Assembly (NCBI GenBank): GCA_009784975.1 | Contig: WQXG01000029.1 | Span: 1-38,368, forward strand | Length of the DNA: 38,368 nucleotides | Direction of reading: 5' to 3' | DNA from: Treponema sp. | GTDB taxonomy: Bacteria; Spirochaetota; Spirochaetia; Treponematales; Breznakiellaceae | In this document: piece by piece, positions 1-8,676 of the stretch | How positions within the stretch are numbered: position 1 is the first letter of the stretch | How the letters are laid out: every line of letters starts with the position of its first letter | Translations under genes and position numbers: made by a program | Notes under the pieces: model-generated | What the model saw: only the letters and a program-made list of their open reading frames with translations | Told to the model about the DNA's origin: nothing | Database searches by the model: none

Positions 1-2140
1 CAACGACATCAGGTCTGTGAAAAAAGTCGCTGAATGAGTCCATCGCGTGAAGATCATAATTGTTAATTAAGACGTTAATAAATCTATCTGCTCTTGGAGA
101 GCCGCGGTAGAACCCGTCATGAGTAATGGTGAGCCAGTCGCCGTCAATTTGAGAAATAGCCTGTGTCGCTTCTGAGGAAAGAACTGCACCTTTAGCCGCC
201 GCCTGTTTATCTTCGCCGGAAAAATATGCGAAGCAGGCAATTTCGCTGAGATCATCGATGTTGTAGAGACGGGCAGTGCCGTCACTAAGACCGGCGAGTA
301 ATCGTTTGCCATCGGGGGTGGGGGAGAGGGAGAATGGGACGCCTAGGAGGTCTTCTTTTCCTGCAATTAGCTTAATTGAATCATCGGCAGCGATTTCCCA
401 TTTTAATATTTTTTGATTGTAGGAACTGGCTAAAATATATTTATCGTTACTAAATATAACAGACTTTATTCCATTTAAGAAAATATCTGTTCCAAGTGCT
501 GTAATCCGCCAACCTGTTTGCGCATCCCAATACCGGATTGTACCATCTCTTGACCCTGATACAATCCTCCTGCTGTCAGAGCTTATATCAATCGACAATA
601 CCACGTCATTGTGTCCGCTAAGGGTATGCTGCAAAATATATAGTCCTTCTCCTGCGGATTTCCAGACACGAACGGTTCTGTCTCGTGACCCGGAAATTAA
701 TAGGCTGCCGTCAGTATTGAATTTAAGTGTTTCAACAACATCGTTATGTCCAAAAAGCGTGTCGATTTCAAAACCTGTTTCTAAATTCCAGATTCGTATT
801 GTTTCGTCGCCGGAAGCCGACGCGAGGAATTTTCCATCCGGATGGAAAGCTAGATCAAATAACATACCCCTATGCCCTTTGAGAGTCCATTTTTCGTTTC
901 CGCTTTCAATGTCCAATATTTGTATATCTCTGTGTACTCCTCCAACGGCGATTATATTGCTGTGAGAATGGATTGCCACAGTACGTACTTGCGCTGTAAA
1001 TTCTAAACTTCGTTCAAGAATGCCTGTTTTAGCGTTCCAGATATTTATTTTTTTACCATCCGAACCTGTGACAATCCAGTTTTCATCTTTGCTTAAAACC
1101 GCTTGCCAGAGCGCATCTGTATTATCTGTAAATGTTGTTAAACATTCGCCTGTTTGGGTGTTATATACCATTGCGGTATTATCATAAGAAGCGGTTACAA
1201 TTCGGTTTCCTTCTTTGTCCCATTCAACGGAAACTACTGTTTGAGAATGATTGTCAAAACGTGATAATAAAGAACCTGTTTCAACATCCCAGATAGTTAT
1301 GCTGGGAATACCGAGAGTAAGACTTCCTCCTGTCGAAACAATTTTAGCGCCGTCAGGACTGAATTTCGCGTTATAAACCACATCCTTAAAAATTTCTTTA
1401 CCAATAACCTTTATTGTATCACCTGTTTCTGTGTCCCATATTCTTGCAGTCATATCCCATGATGCTGATACAATTTTTTTTTCAATAGGGCTCCATGCGA
1501 CAGAATATACGGGATCTGAATGCCCGGATAAAGTACGCAGTCTATCGCCTGTATCAAAGTCCCAGATAATTATTGTTCTATCTGCCGAAGCGGAAGCGAT
1601 GTACTTCCCGTTTGGACAAACAGATGCCGAGGTGACAGTATTTTCATGCCCTCTAAGAATTTTAATTTCCTTGCCGTTTGATACATCCCATATACGTACG
1701 GTATGATCGTAAGAACCAGAAACCAAAAAGTGGCTGTTTGGACAGAAGGTGACAGAATAAACCGATCTTTCATGTTTTAGGGTATATAGTTCCCGAGCGT
1801 CAGATGAAAAATCAGCATTCCATATTTTAATTGTATTATCCCATGAGCCTGAAGTGATAAACTTCCCGTCTGGGCTCCACGCAACAGAAAGTACTGCTCC
1901 TTCATGCCCATAAAAAGACCTTACAAGAATGCCTGTTTCGGCTTCCCAAATCTTCACCGCTCCGTTATTGTCACCAGTAAGCACATAACGTTCGCACGGA
2001 CTGAAAACGGCTGAATTTAAAGCTCCCGACACCTGCGGAAACACCTTCACGTCGGAAATTATATGCGCATCCCACGCCTTAGGCACAGTGCTGCAAGTAC
2101 AAATCAAAACCACAGCAAGCCACAACAAACATTTCTTCAC
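1..2140 (-). CDS. WD40-repeat secreted protein, C-terminus cut off by the window edge
   Basis: An open frame runs from a GTG at 2140 off the left edge (713 codons visible). The purine-rich stretch GAGGGGGAAG lies just upstream, and the nearby ATG is out of frame, so GTG is the likely start. The N-terminus (MKKCLLWLAVVLICTC) is a signal peptide, possibly a lipoprotein signal. I count 14 WD repeats ending in motifs such as KIWEAETG, RIWDVSNG and RIWNLETG, enough for two seven-bladed propellers. The last visible part (DGDWLTITHDGFYRGSP ... FFHRPDVV) matches the segment that follows the propellers in the WD40-caspase protein at 5430-8675 (NGEWISITPEGYYVASP ... IFRKPNVV). A caspase-like domain may therefore follow beyond the edge (inference). 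It is probably a scaffold outside the cytoplasm. It is last in a run of minus-strand genes but separated from its neighbour by a repeat. Confidence 0.88.
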   Translation of the reverse strand, partial: MKKCLLWLAVVLICTCSTVPKAWDAHIISDVKVFPQVSGALNSAVFSPCERYVLTGDNNGAVKIWEAETGILVRSFYGHEGAVLSVAWSPDGKFITSGSWDNTIKIWNADFSSDARELYTLKHERSVYSVTFCPNSHFLVSGSYDHTVRIWDVSNGKEIKILRGHENTVTSASVCPNGKYIASASADRTIIIWDFDTGDRLRTLSGHSDPVYSVAWSPIEKKIVSASWDMTARIWDTETGDTIKVIGKEIFKDVVYNAKFSPDGAKIVSTGGSLTLGIPSITIWDVETGSLLSRFDNHSQTVVSVEWDKEGNRIVTASYDNTAMVYNTQTGECLTTFTDNTDALWQAVLSKDENWIVTGSDGKKINIWNAKTGILERSLEFTAQVRTVAIHSHSNIIAVGGVHRDIQILDIESGNEKWTLKGHRGMLFDLAFHPDGKFLASASGDETIRIWNLETGFEIDTLFGHNDVVETLKFNTDGSLLISGSRDRTVRVWKSAGEGLYILQHTLSGHNDVVLSIDISSDSRRIVSGSRDGTIRYWDAQTGWRITALGTDIFLNGIKSVIFSNDKYILASSYNQKILKWEIAADDSIKLIAGKEDLLGVPFSLSPTPDGKRLLAGLSDGTARLYNIDDLSEIACFAYFSGEDKQAAAKGAVLSSEATQAISQIDGDWLTITHDGFYRGSPRADRFINVLINNYDLHAMDSFSDFFHRPDVV

Positions 2141-2174
2141 AAATCTTCCCCCTCTTCCTCTTCTCTGCGTCCTC

Positions 2175-2246
2175 TGCGCCTCCGCGTCTCTGCGTGAGTC
2201 CTGGCAAATCTGCGCCTCCGCGTCTCCGCGTGAGTCCTGGCAAATC
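2175..2246. repeat. Two tandem 36-bp GC-rich repeats
   Basis: Two adjacent 36-bp copies (2175-2210 and 2211-2246) differ by one base. Each carries TGCGCCTCCGCGTCT and ends GTGAGTCCTGGCAAATC. They fill the gap between the WD40 gene and the stop codon of the beta-helix gene. The same CTCTGCGTCTCCGCG theme recurs at 20655-20774 and 21785-21945, so this is a dispersed genomic repeat. Confidence 0.8.
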
Positions 2247-2249
2247 CGC

Positions 2250-3656
2250 CTACCAACCAGCTCCAAGCGCCCCCCGCGCTCTAAACACATTACTATTAGA
2301 CCCCTGAATCGCCTCATCCGAGACATGTGTCGTTCTGTTATCTCTGACAGTTCCTCCGGTGCGATCGTATCTGCCGTTGTATCTCATAACCAAAATGCCG
2401 CCGCCGAGTTTTGCGGTATTGGCGAAAATGTCTCCGCCGCTTTGAGTAAAAATTCCGCCTACAATCGTGTTAACCAAATCCTGTCTTACACCGGCAACAT
2501 AAACGCCGCCGCCGTAATTGTTTGCAGTGTTTGTCCAAATTCTTCCGCCGGACATAGAGAAGACATTTTCTGTTGTAAGACCAAAGCTGATGTAAACGCC
2601 GCCGCCGTCTTCTGCGGCTTTATTGTGGGCAAAATCACCGCCGGTCATTGTAAAAGATGCGTCTCTTCTAAAAGCGGCAGAAAAAACACCTCCGCCGTTT
2701 CTTGCATTGTTGCCATTGATATGTCCGTTGGCTATTAAAAGAATCCCTGCGTTAAAAATCGCGCCGCCGTCTTCTTCCGCTGTGTTACTCGATACACTTC
2801 CGTTGTTTAAGGTAAAAGTCCCGCTGTTATAAACACCGCCGCCGTTTTTGGAACTTCTGTTTAGCCTGATGCTGCCGCCGTTCATTGTAAATGTTCCCAT
2901 GTTGTACACACCGCCGCCGTTTTCGGAATTTGTATGGTGGCCGATTGTACCGCCGTTCATGATAAATGTTCCGCTGTTATGCACAATCGGATGAGGAATT
3001 CGGCTGGAAAAACCTTTAAGAAAGCCGCTGTGAAAAATAAAGGTTCCCCTGTTTACAATAGAACCGCGCCTGCAGCCGTTGTTAAAACCTACATCAGAGC
3101 CTCTGCCGGGATGAGTATTGCCGAAAAGCGAATATGTACCGCCTCGTTCTATGGATACGCCTATTCCGCCCAAATCTCCGATTTCAACTCCGGGTCCCTG
3201 TGTAAGCACAGAAAAAACTTTAATACCATCCTGATTTTCGTTACTCATTTCTCCGCCGTAAATCCAAAGATGTTCTATTCTGGTTCTGCCTCTGACAGCT
3301 AATATACTTTTTTCGGATCTGGAGCCGGTAAGAGCAGCAGCCCGCGAAGATGTTCTGTTGGCGCCCGGATCGCCTGTTATTAATATTTCTGCGTCATTGC
3401 CGGAACGAAGATCAAAAATAAATTCATTGTTACCCGCTTCTTCGCTCCAGTCGCCGATTCTTCCGATAACCATAATTCTTTTAATATTACCGGCGCTTGC
3501 TTTTTGGTATGCCAGGGAAAGAGAACGCAGCGCGGTTTCTTCGGAAAGCCCGTCATTGTTATTGTTTCCATTGGCGCTAACATAATAACTCTGCTGCGAA
3601 AACAGGCAGGCGCATATAACGCAGATTAAAACCAATGCTAAAGTTATCTTTTTCAT
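2250..3656 (-). CDS. Secreted parallel beta-helix (PMP-like) repeat protein
   Basis: The 468-residue protein has an N-terminal signal peptide (MKKITLALVLICVICACLFS). Next comes an entry motif, YYVSANGNNNNDGL, shared with the larger beta-helix protein at 8677-11370. Residues from about 200 onward are built of short repeats of the type GGGVYN-x-GTFTMNGGSI-xx-N, a right-handed beta-helix pattern resembling Chlamydia polymorphic membrane protein and adhesin families. No autotransporter barrel or sortase signal is visible at the C-terminus (ends ARGALGAGW), so how it is held at the surface is unknown. The start is 5 bp after the caspase-like gene, so the two are probably co-transcribed. Function unknown; surface exposure or adhesion is inferred from the fold. 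Confidence 0.88.
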   Translation of the reverse strand: MKKITLALVLICVICACLFSQQSYYVSANGNNNNDGLSEETALRSLSLAYQKASAGNIKRIMVIGRIGDWSEEAGNNEFIFDLRSGNDAEILITGDPGANRTSSRAAALTGSRSEKSILAVRGRTRIEHLWIYGGEMSNENQDGIKVFSVLTQGPGVEIGDLGGIGVSIERGGTYSLFGNTHPGRGSDVGFNNGCRRGSIVNRGTFIFHSGFLKGFSSRIPHPIVHNSGTFIMNGGTIGHHTNSENGGGVYNMGTFTMNGGSIRLNRSSKNGGGVYNSGTFTLNNGSVSSNTAEEDGGAIFNAGILLIANGHINGNNARNGGGVFSAAFRRDASFTMTGGDFAHNKAAEDGGGVYISFGLTTENVFSMSGGRIWTNTANNYGGGVYVAGVRQDLVNTIVGGIFTQSGGDIFANTAKLGGGILVMRYNGRYDRTGGTVRDNRTTHVSDEAIQGSNSNVFRARGALGAGW

Positions 3657-3661
3657 AACCT

Positions 3662-4492
3662 CTATTCTGCAGCGCTAATCACATAATCTCTGAAGCCGGG
3701 AGGGAAAAATATAACGGGAGTTTGCTTTGACATATTGTTATTTCTGTCAAAACTCAGCCTTATTACCTGTTCGTTTACATATTTGAATAATGACAATAAA
3801 TCAATAAAACCGTTATTTGCCGCCTTGCCGTTTAAGCCTTCTATCAGGGAATAGGCGAATATTCCGCCGTATAACGCGTTTTCATAGGACACTTCGCTTT
3901 CCAGGCTTGCCGCAAATACGACAGTATTTCTTTGATTTTTAAAAGAATTAATAGCAGCGCCGGCTCCGCAAGAATCGATGAAGAGTATTTTTCTTCCTTT
4001 AAAGTCATTCATTATTGCTGCCAGTTCATTCATATTGATTACGCTGTCGTGTTCAATTTCGATAGTGCCTGTAAAGATTGTGTCTTGCGGCAGAAAGAAA
4101 AATAATCCGTCCTCGCTTTTTCCCAATCCGCTTAAGAATAACATGATAGTGTCGTTTGGCTGTGATTGTTTAAAAAATGCCAGGCTTTCCAGTATAGCCT
4201 GCTTTGTCGGCGGTACAGAATCGTTATCTGTTAAACTCAGCGAAAAAACCGTGTTGTAATATTTACCTTCCTGGGATTTAAGCGTATTTAAAAATTCTGC
4301 GGCATCGGAGGAGGAGGAGATTAAGTTTATATAGCCTGAATCATCTGTAATATTGGAATATTCATTGACCCCGATTGCCAGTATCCACAAATTTCTTTGC
4401 AGATTTTCGCTGTAATTGTCTCTTATACCGGCTGCCGCGCAGAGGGAAATAATTACAAATAATAAAAAACCTGCTATAACAAACTTTTTCAT
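3662..4492 (-). CDS. Caspase-like (C14 family) protein, catalytic His replaced
   Basis: The 276-residue protein starts with a signal peptide (MKKFVIAGFLLFVIISLCAA), so it acts outside the cytoplasm. The ATG follows AAGGAG at good spacing. The caspase/metacaspase fold is recognisable from LWILAIGVNEY near residue 35, TIMLFLSGLGKSEDG near 115-129 and KILFIDSCGAGAA near 168-180. Cys175 sits where the nucleophile is expected. The usual (S)GHG histidine is Leu123: the codon is TTG, and the related domain at 5430-8675 reads SCHG at this point. Either the protein is a non-catalytic pseudo-caspase or another residue supplies the base. It lies between the CPBP protease gene (32 bp upstream) and the beta-helix gene (5 bp downstream) in one probable transcription unit. 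Confidence 0.87.
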   Translation of the reverse strand: MKKFVIAGFLLFVIISLCAAAGIRDNYSENLQRNLWILAIGVNEYSNITDDSGYINLISSSSDAAEFLNTLKSQEGKYYNTVFSLSLTDNDSVPPTKQAILESLAFFKQSQPNDTIMLFLSGLGKSEDGLFFFLPQDTIFTGTIEIEHDSVINMNELAAIMNDFKGRKILFIDSCGAGAAINSFKNQRNTVVFAASLESEVSYENALYGGIFAYSLIEGLNGKAANNGFIDLLSLFKYVNEQVIRLSFDRNNNMSKQTPVIFFPPGFRDYVISAAE

Positions 4493-4524
4493 TTTTTTCT
4501 CCTTGTTAAAATAATTTTATATAA

Positions 4525-5367
4525 TTATACATCATTATTGTTATCTTTACAACCGTTAATTATTGCTTTTTTGCGTAAAAAAATACCTTGCTGTTCTTTT
4601 GTGAGCATCAAAGTTATAAACAATCCAATGCCAAAAAGCATCAAACCAATCATATCCAGCCATAACGGCTGCAATTCTGTAAATGTATAAAATGCGGAAT
4701 TGTATTTTTCTACTGTCGGGGATATCCAGAAAATAGCAAGAAGATTATTCATGAAATGAAGAAAAACGCATAGCCATATTGATTTATAGCGAAGATAAAT
4801 CCAGCCAAGCAAAAAGCCCATAAACGGCGTTGTGATCATCTGCCAGGGATTAACATGCATCAATCCAAAAATAATGGAACTTAGAATCAATGCTTTAAGG
4901 GGAGAATAAACCCTGCAAAAACGCCTTAAAATAAGCCCCCTGTAAAACAGCTCCTCTGTAAAACCCGGAAAAACACAGGACGAAATAATTAAAAGTAATA
5001 AACTATTGGAAGAACTATACCACCATTTCCAAAAATCATCCGGTACCGGAATAAACAAAGGAACAATTTGACATAACTTTGAATATAGAATAATAGCCCC
5101 TGAAAACATAATTATTATTCCGGAAAATTCAGCCAATGAAATTTTCTTCCACGCAAAAATCCGCCGCAGTTCCTGTTTATCAGATTTATAAATAATAATA
5201 ATTACGGTTATACAGTACGCGAAACTGCTTAAGATGGTTGTGTAAATTTTAATCAAATCAAAAGCAAATCCAACTGCATAGACAATTCCATTTATAAAGA
5301 AACACAGCATCAAAGCCCTAAAAAAAGTGAATTTAACAGCCTGATTATTATTCGTATTCTTTTCCAT
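4525..5367 (-). CDS. CPBP-family intramembrane metalloprotease
   Basis: The 280-residue polytopic membrane protein carries the CPBP (CAAX protease / Abi) motifs in order: EE-xxx-R within FTEELFYRGLILRRF (Glu138-Glu139, Arg143), FGLMH (His171), and a final His in FLHFMNN (His204). These are the expected metal-binding and catalytic residues, so it is probably active. Family members cleave prenylated or other membrane-embedded substrates, or act in peptide maturation and self-immunity; the substrate here is unknown. It sits between the two caspase-bearing genes, which hints at a role in processing or anchoring these secreted proteins (inference). A TATAAT lies only 4 bp before the ATG, within an element shared with 11452-11492. 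Confidence 0.92.
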   Translation of the reverse strand: MEKNTNNNQAVKFTFFRALMLCFFINGIVYAVGFAFDLIKIYTTILSSFAYCITVIIIIYKSDKQELRRIFAWKKISLAEFSGIIIMFSGAIILYSKLCQIVPLFIPVPDDFWKWWYSSSNSLLLLIISSCVFPGFTEELFYRGLILRRFCRVYSPLKALILSSIIFGLMHVNPWQMITTPFMGFLLGWIYLRYKSIWLCVFLHFMNNLLAIFWISPTVEKYNSAFYTFTELQPLWLDMIGLMLFGIGLFITLMLTKEQQGIFLRKKAIINGCKDNNNDV

Positions 5368-5411
5368 ACTGATTATATGCGAAAAACTCCCTTGTTTTTT
5401 CCCGCGAAATG
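5368..5411 (-). promoter_or_regulatory. Putative promoter element shared with the one at 11452-11492
   Basis: Read on the minus strand, this stretch contains GGGAAAAAAC, AAGGGAG, GTTTTTCGCA and then TATAAT (5377-5372). The region before the beta-helix gene at 11370 has the same order of blocks, ending CATAAT. No good TTGACA box is present at 17 bp. Because the ATG is 4 bp after TATAAT, a transcript from here would be nearly leaderless unless initiation lies elsewhere. Confidence 0.45.
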
Positions 5412-5429
5412 GGAAATGGCAGCAGCTAC

Positions 5430-8400
5430 CTAATCCAAAATCGCCATTATTTGATCGCCGCTGTAGCCGACGGGGAAGCTGATCCAGGGATTTTGAGGTC
5501 CTTGTCTTACCTCGCGGGGGACATTGCGCCTTACGTAAGAAAATAATTCAAATAAATAGACTTCTTTTTCGCCCGGCATAACCGCTTTTCCGTTTTTTCC
5601 CTCAAGAAAACAATAGGTGAAAGCGCCGTGCAGTTTAAGCGGAAGTTCGTAAGACAGCTCCGAGCCTTTGCTGGCAGTTATAATGATTATACTTTCGTTG
5701 GACAGCGAAGATACAAGCTGACTGTTGTCGACCCTCATGTTTGTTCCCCCAAAACTGCCGGAATGACAAGCGTCGATAAAGACCATTTTTTTTCCTCTCG
5801 CGTGCCAAAGAGTATCCCTTATATAATCGCTTGAAACCGCAGCATCTTTAAAAGGAATTGATTCATCCGGGTTTGTAAAAAAATCGCGGGGAATAAAGTA
5901 AAAGTTACCATCATCATCGTTGAGTCCGTGACACGAAATGAACAGCATGATGATATCATTGGAACTTCTGTTTTTTAAAAAATCCAGATTATTGATGATA
6001 TTTTCTCTTGTAGGAAGAATCCCGGATCTGTCGCTTATTATCCTTGCGTTTACCGTTCTGTAAGGTTTACCCGGTCCTGCCTGCTTTTGAAAACTTTCTA
6101 CAAAAGCATGAGCATCGTCTACAGCATAATTAAGAGAGTGAAAAATCTTTTGCCTTTCATGTGGATAGTGGTTTATGCCGATAGCAAGTATCCAAAGATT
6201 CGGCGGACCTTCCTGCGGTTTTCCGAATGCTTCTGTTGTTTTTTCGCCGAATACGCCGGAAGCATTATGCGCAACTATTTTAATGCGGTTGTTTTCCTGA
6301 TTAAGCGGAATAGGTATCTGAAACACAAGTCTTTGCGTATTGCCAATTACGGAAATACCCGTGCTTTCCGGCCTAAGATTGCGGCTGTTGCCCAAAACCT
6401 TTAAAACATCATCGCCGAGCAGGCTGTCATTAAGATAAAACTCCAGTTTTCTGATATTCTCTTTTTCATCGGTTACGACGATCCAGAGCGTCACGGTATC
6501 CAGAGCGTCATTTAATGTTTGATTTAAAATTTCTATCTCAGGCTTTCCTGTTGAAATTTCACGGATATCCTCCGTAACACCCAGCAAAGATAAATCCCTG
6601 CCCATAAGCCGCGCCGCTACAACATTCGGCTTTCTGAAAATTTCGCGGTACTGGTTCATGCCGTATACTTTATCGCCTATTTTTACGTTAAGATAATTTG
6701 CTCCGTTGGGAGAAGCGACATAGTAGCCTTCCGGCGTTATGCTTATCCATTCTCCGTTTGTAAACCCAATCATTTTAAGTATTTCGCTGCCTGTCATTTC
6801 GCCGGTTGCTTCATTGACAGCTAGATCCCAGATACGGATGGTGCTGTCGCCGGAGGATGTGATCATACGTTTACCGTCTTTTGTAAAAGAAACAGAGCCT
6901 ATTGGAGTTTCAAAATCAATTATTATTCCTATAAAAGCGCCTGTTTCTGCATTCCATAGTTTTAAGGAAGTATCGGTGGAATTAAAAAGCTCAAAATTGG
7001 ATGATACAATATATTTTCCGCAAGGAGTAAATTCCAGCATATAAACCGGCAATCTCTCTCCATCTCCCATTTCATATAAAGATTCAGAAGTTGCTGTATC
7101 CCATACCGATATTGTGTTATTATATTGCGCTGCCGCAAGTTTACGTCCATCAGGACTATATATCATTCTTTGAACAGACCAATCTCTTGTTATAGTTTGT
7201 CTGGAAGATTTTTCTAAATCAAAAAGAATTATTTCATTTGCTCCTATAACACTTACTGCGGCTGCTATTTGTTTTCCATCAGATCTCCATTTTAAGTCGC
7301 TTAAATATAAGGAATTTTCCAGGGAATACTCGGTAATTTTTCTGCCGGTGTTTGTATCCCATATTTTAATTATATTAGCTGAACCGGTAGCCAGTCTTAA
7401 ACCGTCAGGACTAAAACTGGTTGAGCTAACACGGCTGGTGTGTTCATCTAGAATAAATAAAACATCAAAATTTGCTGTATTCCATATTCGTACAGTGCAA
7501 TCAGAAGAGCTTGAGGCTATTTTTTTTCCATCTGGACTTATGCTAACAGAGGTAATATCCCCTTTGTGCCCTGTCAGAGTGTGCTCCAAAGATCCGGTTT
7601 TTATATTCCAAATTCTTAAATTAGAATCCTCCCCTGTAACATTATTGCCATGTCCGGAAATTATATATTCTTCACTTATGTTGAATTTGACAGGAAAAAC
7701 ACCGGTACAATAACCGCTGAAAATATTTACTTCTTCATTATTTTGAATTAGCCATTCTCTGACTGTTGTATCAAAAGAACTGGAAAAAAATCTTTCGTTG
7801 TTTTTGTACCGTATATATGTAATTATTCTTTCATGACCGGTAAATTGATTTATTTTAGTTCCATTGGAAACAAGCCATTCAATAATAATATTATCTGTAG
7901 CGCTGGATATAAGCCGGGTAAAATCAGGGCTTATGTCAAGAGAAGTTATGGCTCCGTTATGGGCATTTAAGGTATGTGTTAGTATTTCATTGTTCCATAT
8001 TTTTATTAAACCGTCAAAACCGCCGGAAATAATAATACTTGCGTCATTATTGCATACGATAGAATGTACCGGACTATTATGGGCATTAATCGTTTTTAGT
8101 TTTTGCCCGGTTAAAGCATTTGTTTTTATTATTGTACCATCTGCGCAGGCAATAACTAGATATTGTCCGTTTCCGGAATATACCGCTTTATTTACAGGAG
8201 AGTTAAAACCGTCAATTACAAGTATTTCTTTTGCGGAAACAACATTCCATTTTTTTACGGTGCCGTCAAATGATGCGGAAATAAATTCTGTTCCATCCGG
8301 GCTTAACGCAAGAGAATTAATCGATCCCCTGTGCGCATTCCATCTTTCCAGTTCCGCGCCGGTATGATAATCAATATAAATTATTTCTCCTTTCCATGTG

Positions 8401-8675
8401 CCGCATATCAAAACAGTATTGTTTTTATTCCATATTATTGAATTAAACATTGAATTTTCTGAGACAATGGTTTTTATTTCTCTTGCATTCTCTGCATCCC
8501 AAATTTTAATAAATCTTTCTGTTATGCTGACAGTAGCAAGAATATTTAATTCTGGATTAAATGCAAAAGACATTATTTCTCCGTTATGTCCAAGATTTGG
8601 ATATATACTGACATTCTGGGCGGATAAAAAGTTTATGTTAACCAAAAAAAGAACACATATAATAAAACGTTTCAT
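5430..8675 (-). CDS. Secreted WD40 - Ig-like - caspase (C14) fusion protein
   Basis: The start chosen is the ATG at 8675 because ACGGAGG lies directly before it; an ATG eight codons upstream lacks this. The resulting 1081 residues begin with a signal peptide (MKRFIICVLFLVNINFLSAQ). Fourteen WD repeats follow (KIWDAENA, KIWNNEIL, RIWNIKTG, KIWDTNTG, RIWDLAVN and others), enough for two seven-bladed propellers. A linker (GEWISITPEGYY) follows near residue 640, then an Ig-like strand segment, then a caspase/metacaspase domain from about 825 (LWILAIGINHYPHE). The dyad is present: His916 in FISCHGLNDDDG and Cys970 in FIDACHSGSFGG. It therefore looks like an active extracytoplasmic cysteine protease with a propeller scaffold. 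The Shine-Dalgarno sits inside the last codons of the upstream beta-helix gene, 1 bp away, implying coupled translation. Confidence 0.93.
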   Translation of the reverse strand: MKRFIICVLFLVNINFLSAQNVSIYPNLGHNGEIMSFAFNPELNILATVSITERFIKIWDAENAREIKTIVSENSMFNSIIWNKNNTVLICGTWKGEIIYIDYHTGAELERWNAHRGSINSLALSPDGTEFISASFDGTVKKWNVVSAKEILVIDGFNSPVNKAVYSGNGQYLVIACADGTIIKTNALTGQKLKTINAHNSPVHSIVCNNDASIIISGGFDGLIKIWNNEILTHTLNAHNGAITSLDISPDFTRLISSATDNIIIEWLVSNGTKINQFTGHERIITYIRYKNNERFFSSSFDTTVREWLIQNNEEVNIFSGYCTGVFPVKFNISEEYIISGHGNNVTGEDSNLRIWNIKTGSLEHTLTGHKGDITSVSISPDGKKIASSSSDCTVRIWNTANFDVLFILDEHTSRVSSTSFSPDGLRLATGSANIIKIWDTNTGRKITEYSLENSLYLSDLKWRSDGKQIAAAVSVIGANEIILFDLEKSSRQTITRDWSVQRMIYSPDGRKLAAAQYNNTISVWDTATSESLYEMGDGERLPVYMLEFTPCGKYIVSSNFELFNSTDTSLKLWNAETGAFIGIIIDFETPIGSVSFTKDGKRMITSSGDSTIRIWDLAVNEATGEMTGSEILKMIGFTNGEWISITPEGYYVASPNGANYLNVKIGDKVYGMNQYREIFRKPNVVAARLMGRDLSLLGVTEDIREISTGKPEIEILNQTLNDALDTVTLWIVVTDEKENIRKLEFYLNDSLLGDDVLKVLGNSRNLRPESTGISVIGNTQRLVFQIPIPLNQENNRIKIVAHNASGVFGEKTTEAFGKPQEGPPNLWILAIGINHYPHERQKIFHSLNYAVDDAHAFVESFQKQAGPGKPYRTVNARIISDRSGILPTRENIINNLDFLKNRSSNDIIMLFISCHGLNDDDGNFYFIPRDFFTNPDESIPFKDAAVSSDYIRDTLWHARGKKMVFIDACHSGSFGGTNMRVDNSQLVSSLSNESIIIITASKGSELSYELPLKLHGAFTYCFLEGKNGKAVMPGEKEVYLFELFSYVRRNVPREVRQGPQNPWISFPVGYSGDQIMAILD

Positions 8676-8676
8676 A

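Noticed and set aside
67-312. 81-codon minus-strand frame at the left edge
   Set aside because: It is out of frame with the continuous WD40 frame on the same strand, which is open to the window edge and matches a known family.
2088-2738. 216-codon plus-strand open frame over the repeats and the beta-helix gene
   Set aside because: It is the reverse of GC-rich repeats and of Asn/Gly-rich beta-helix codons; no signal peptide or ribosome binding site, and the opposite strand is clearly coding.
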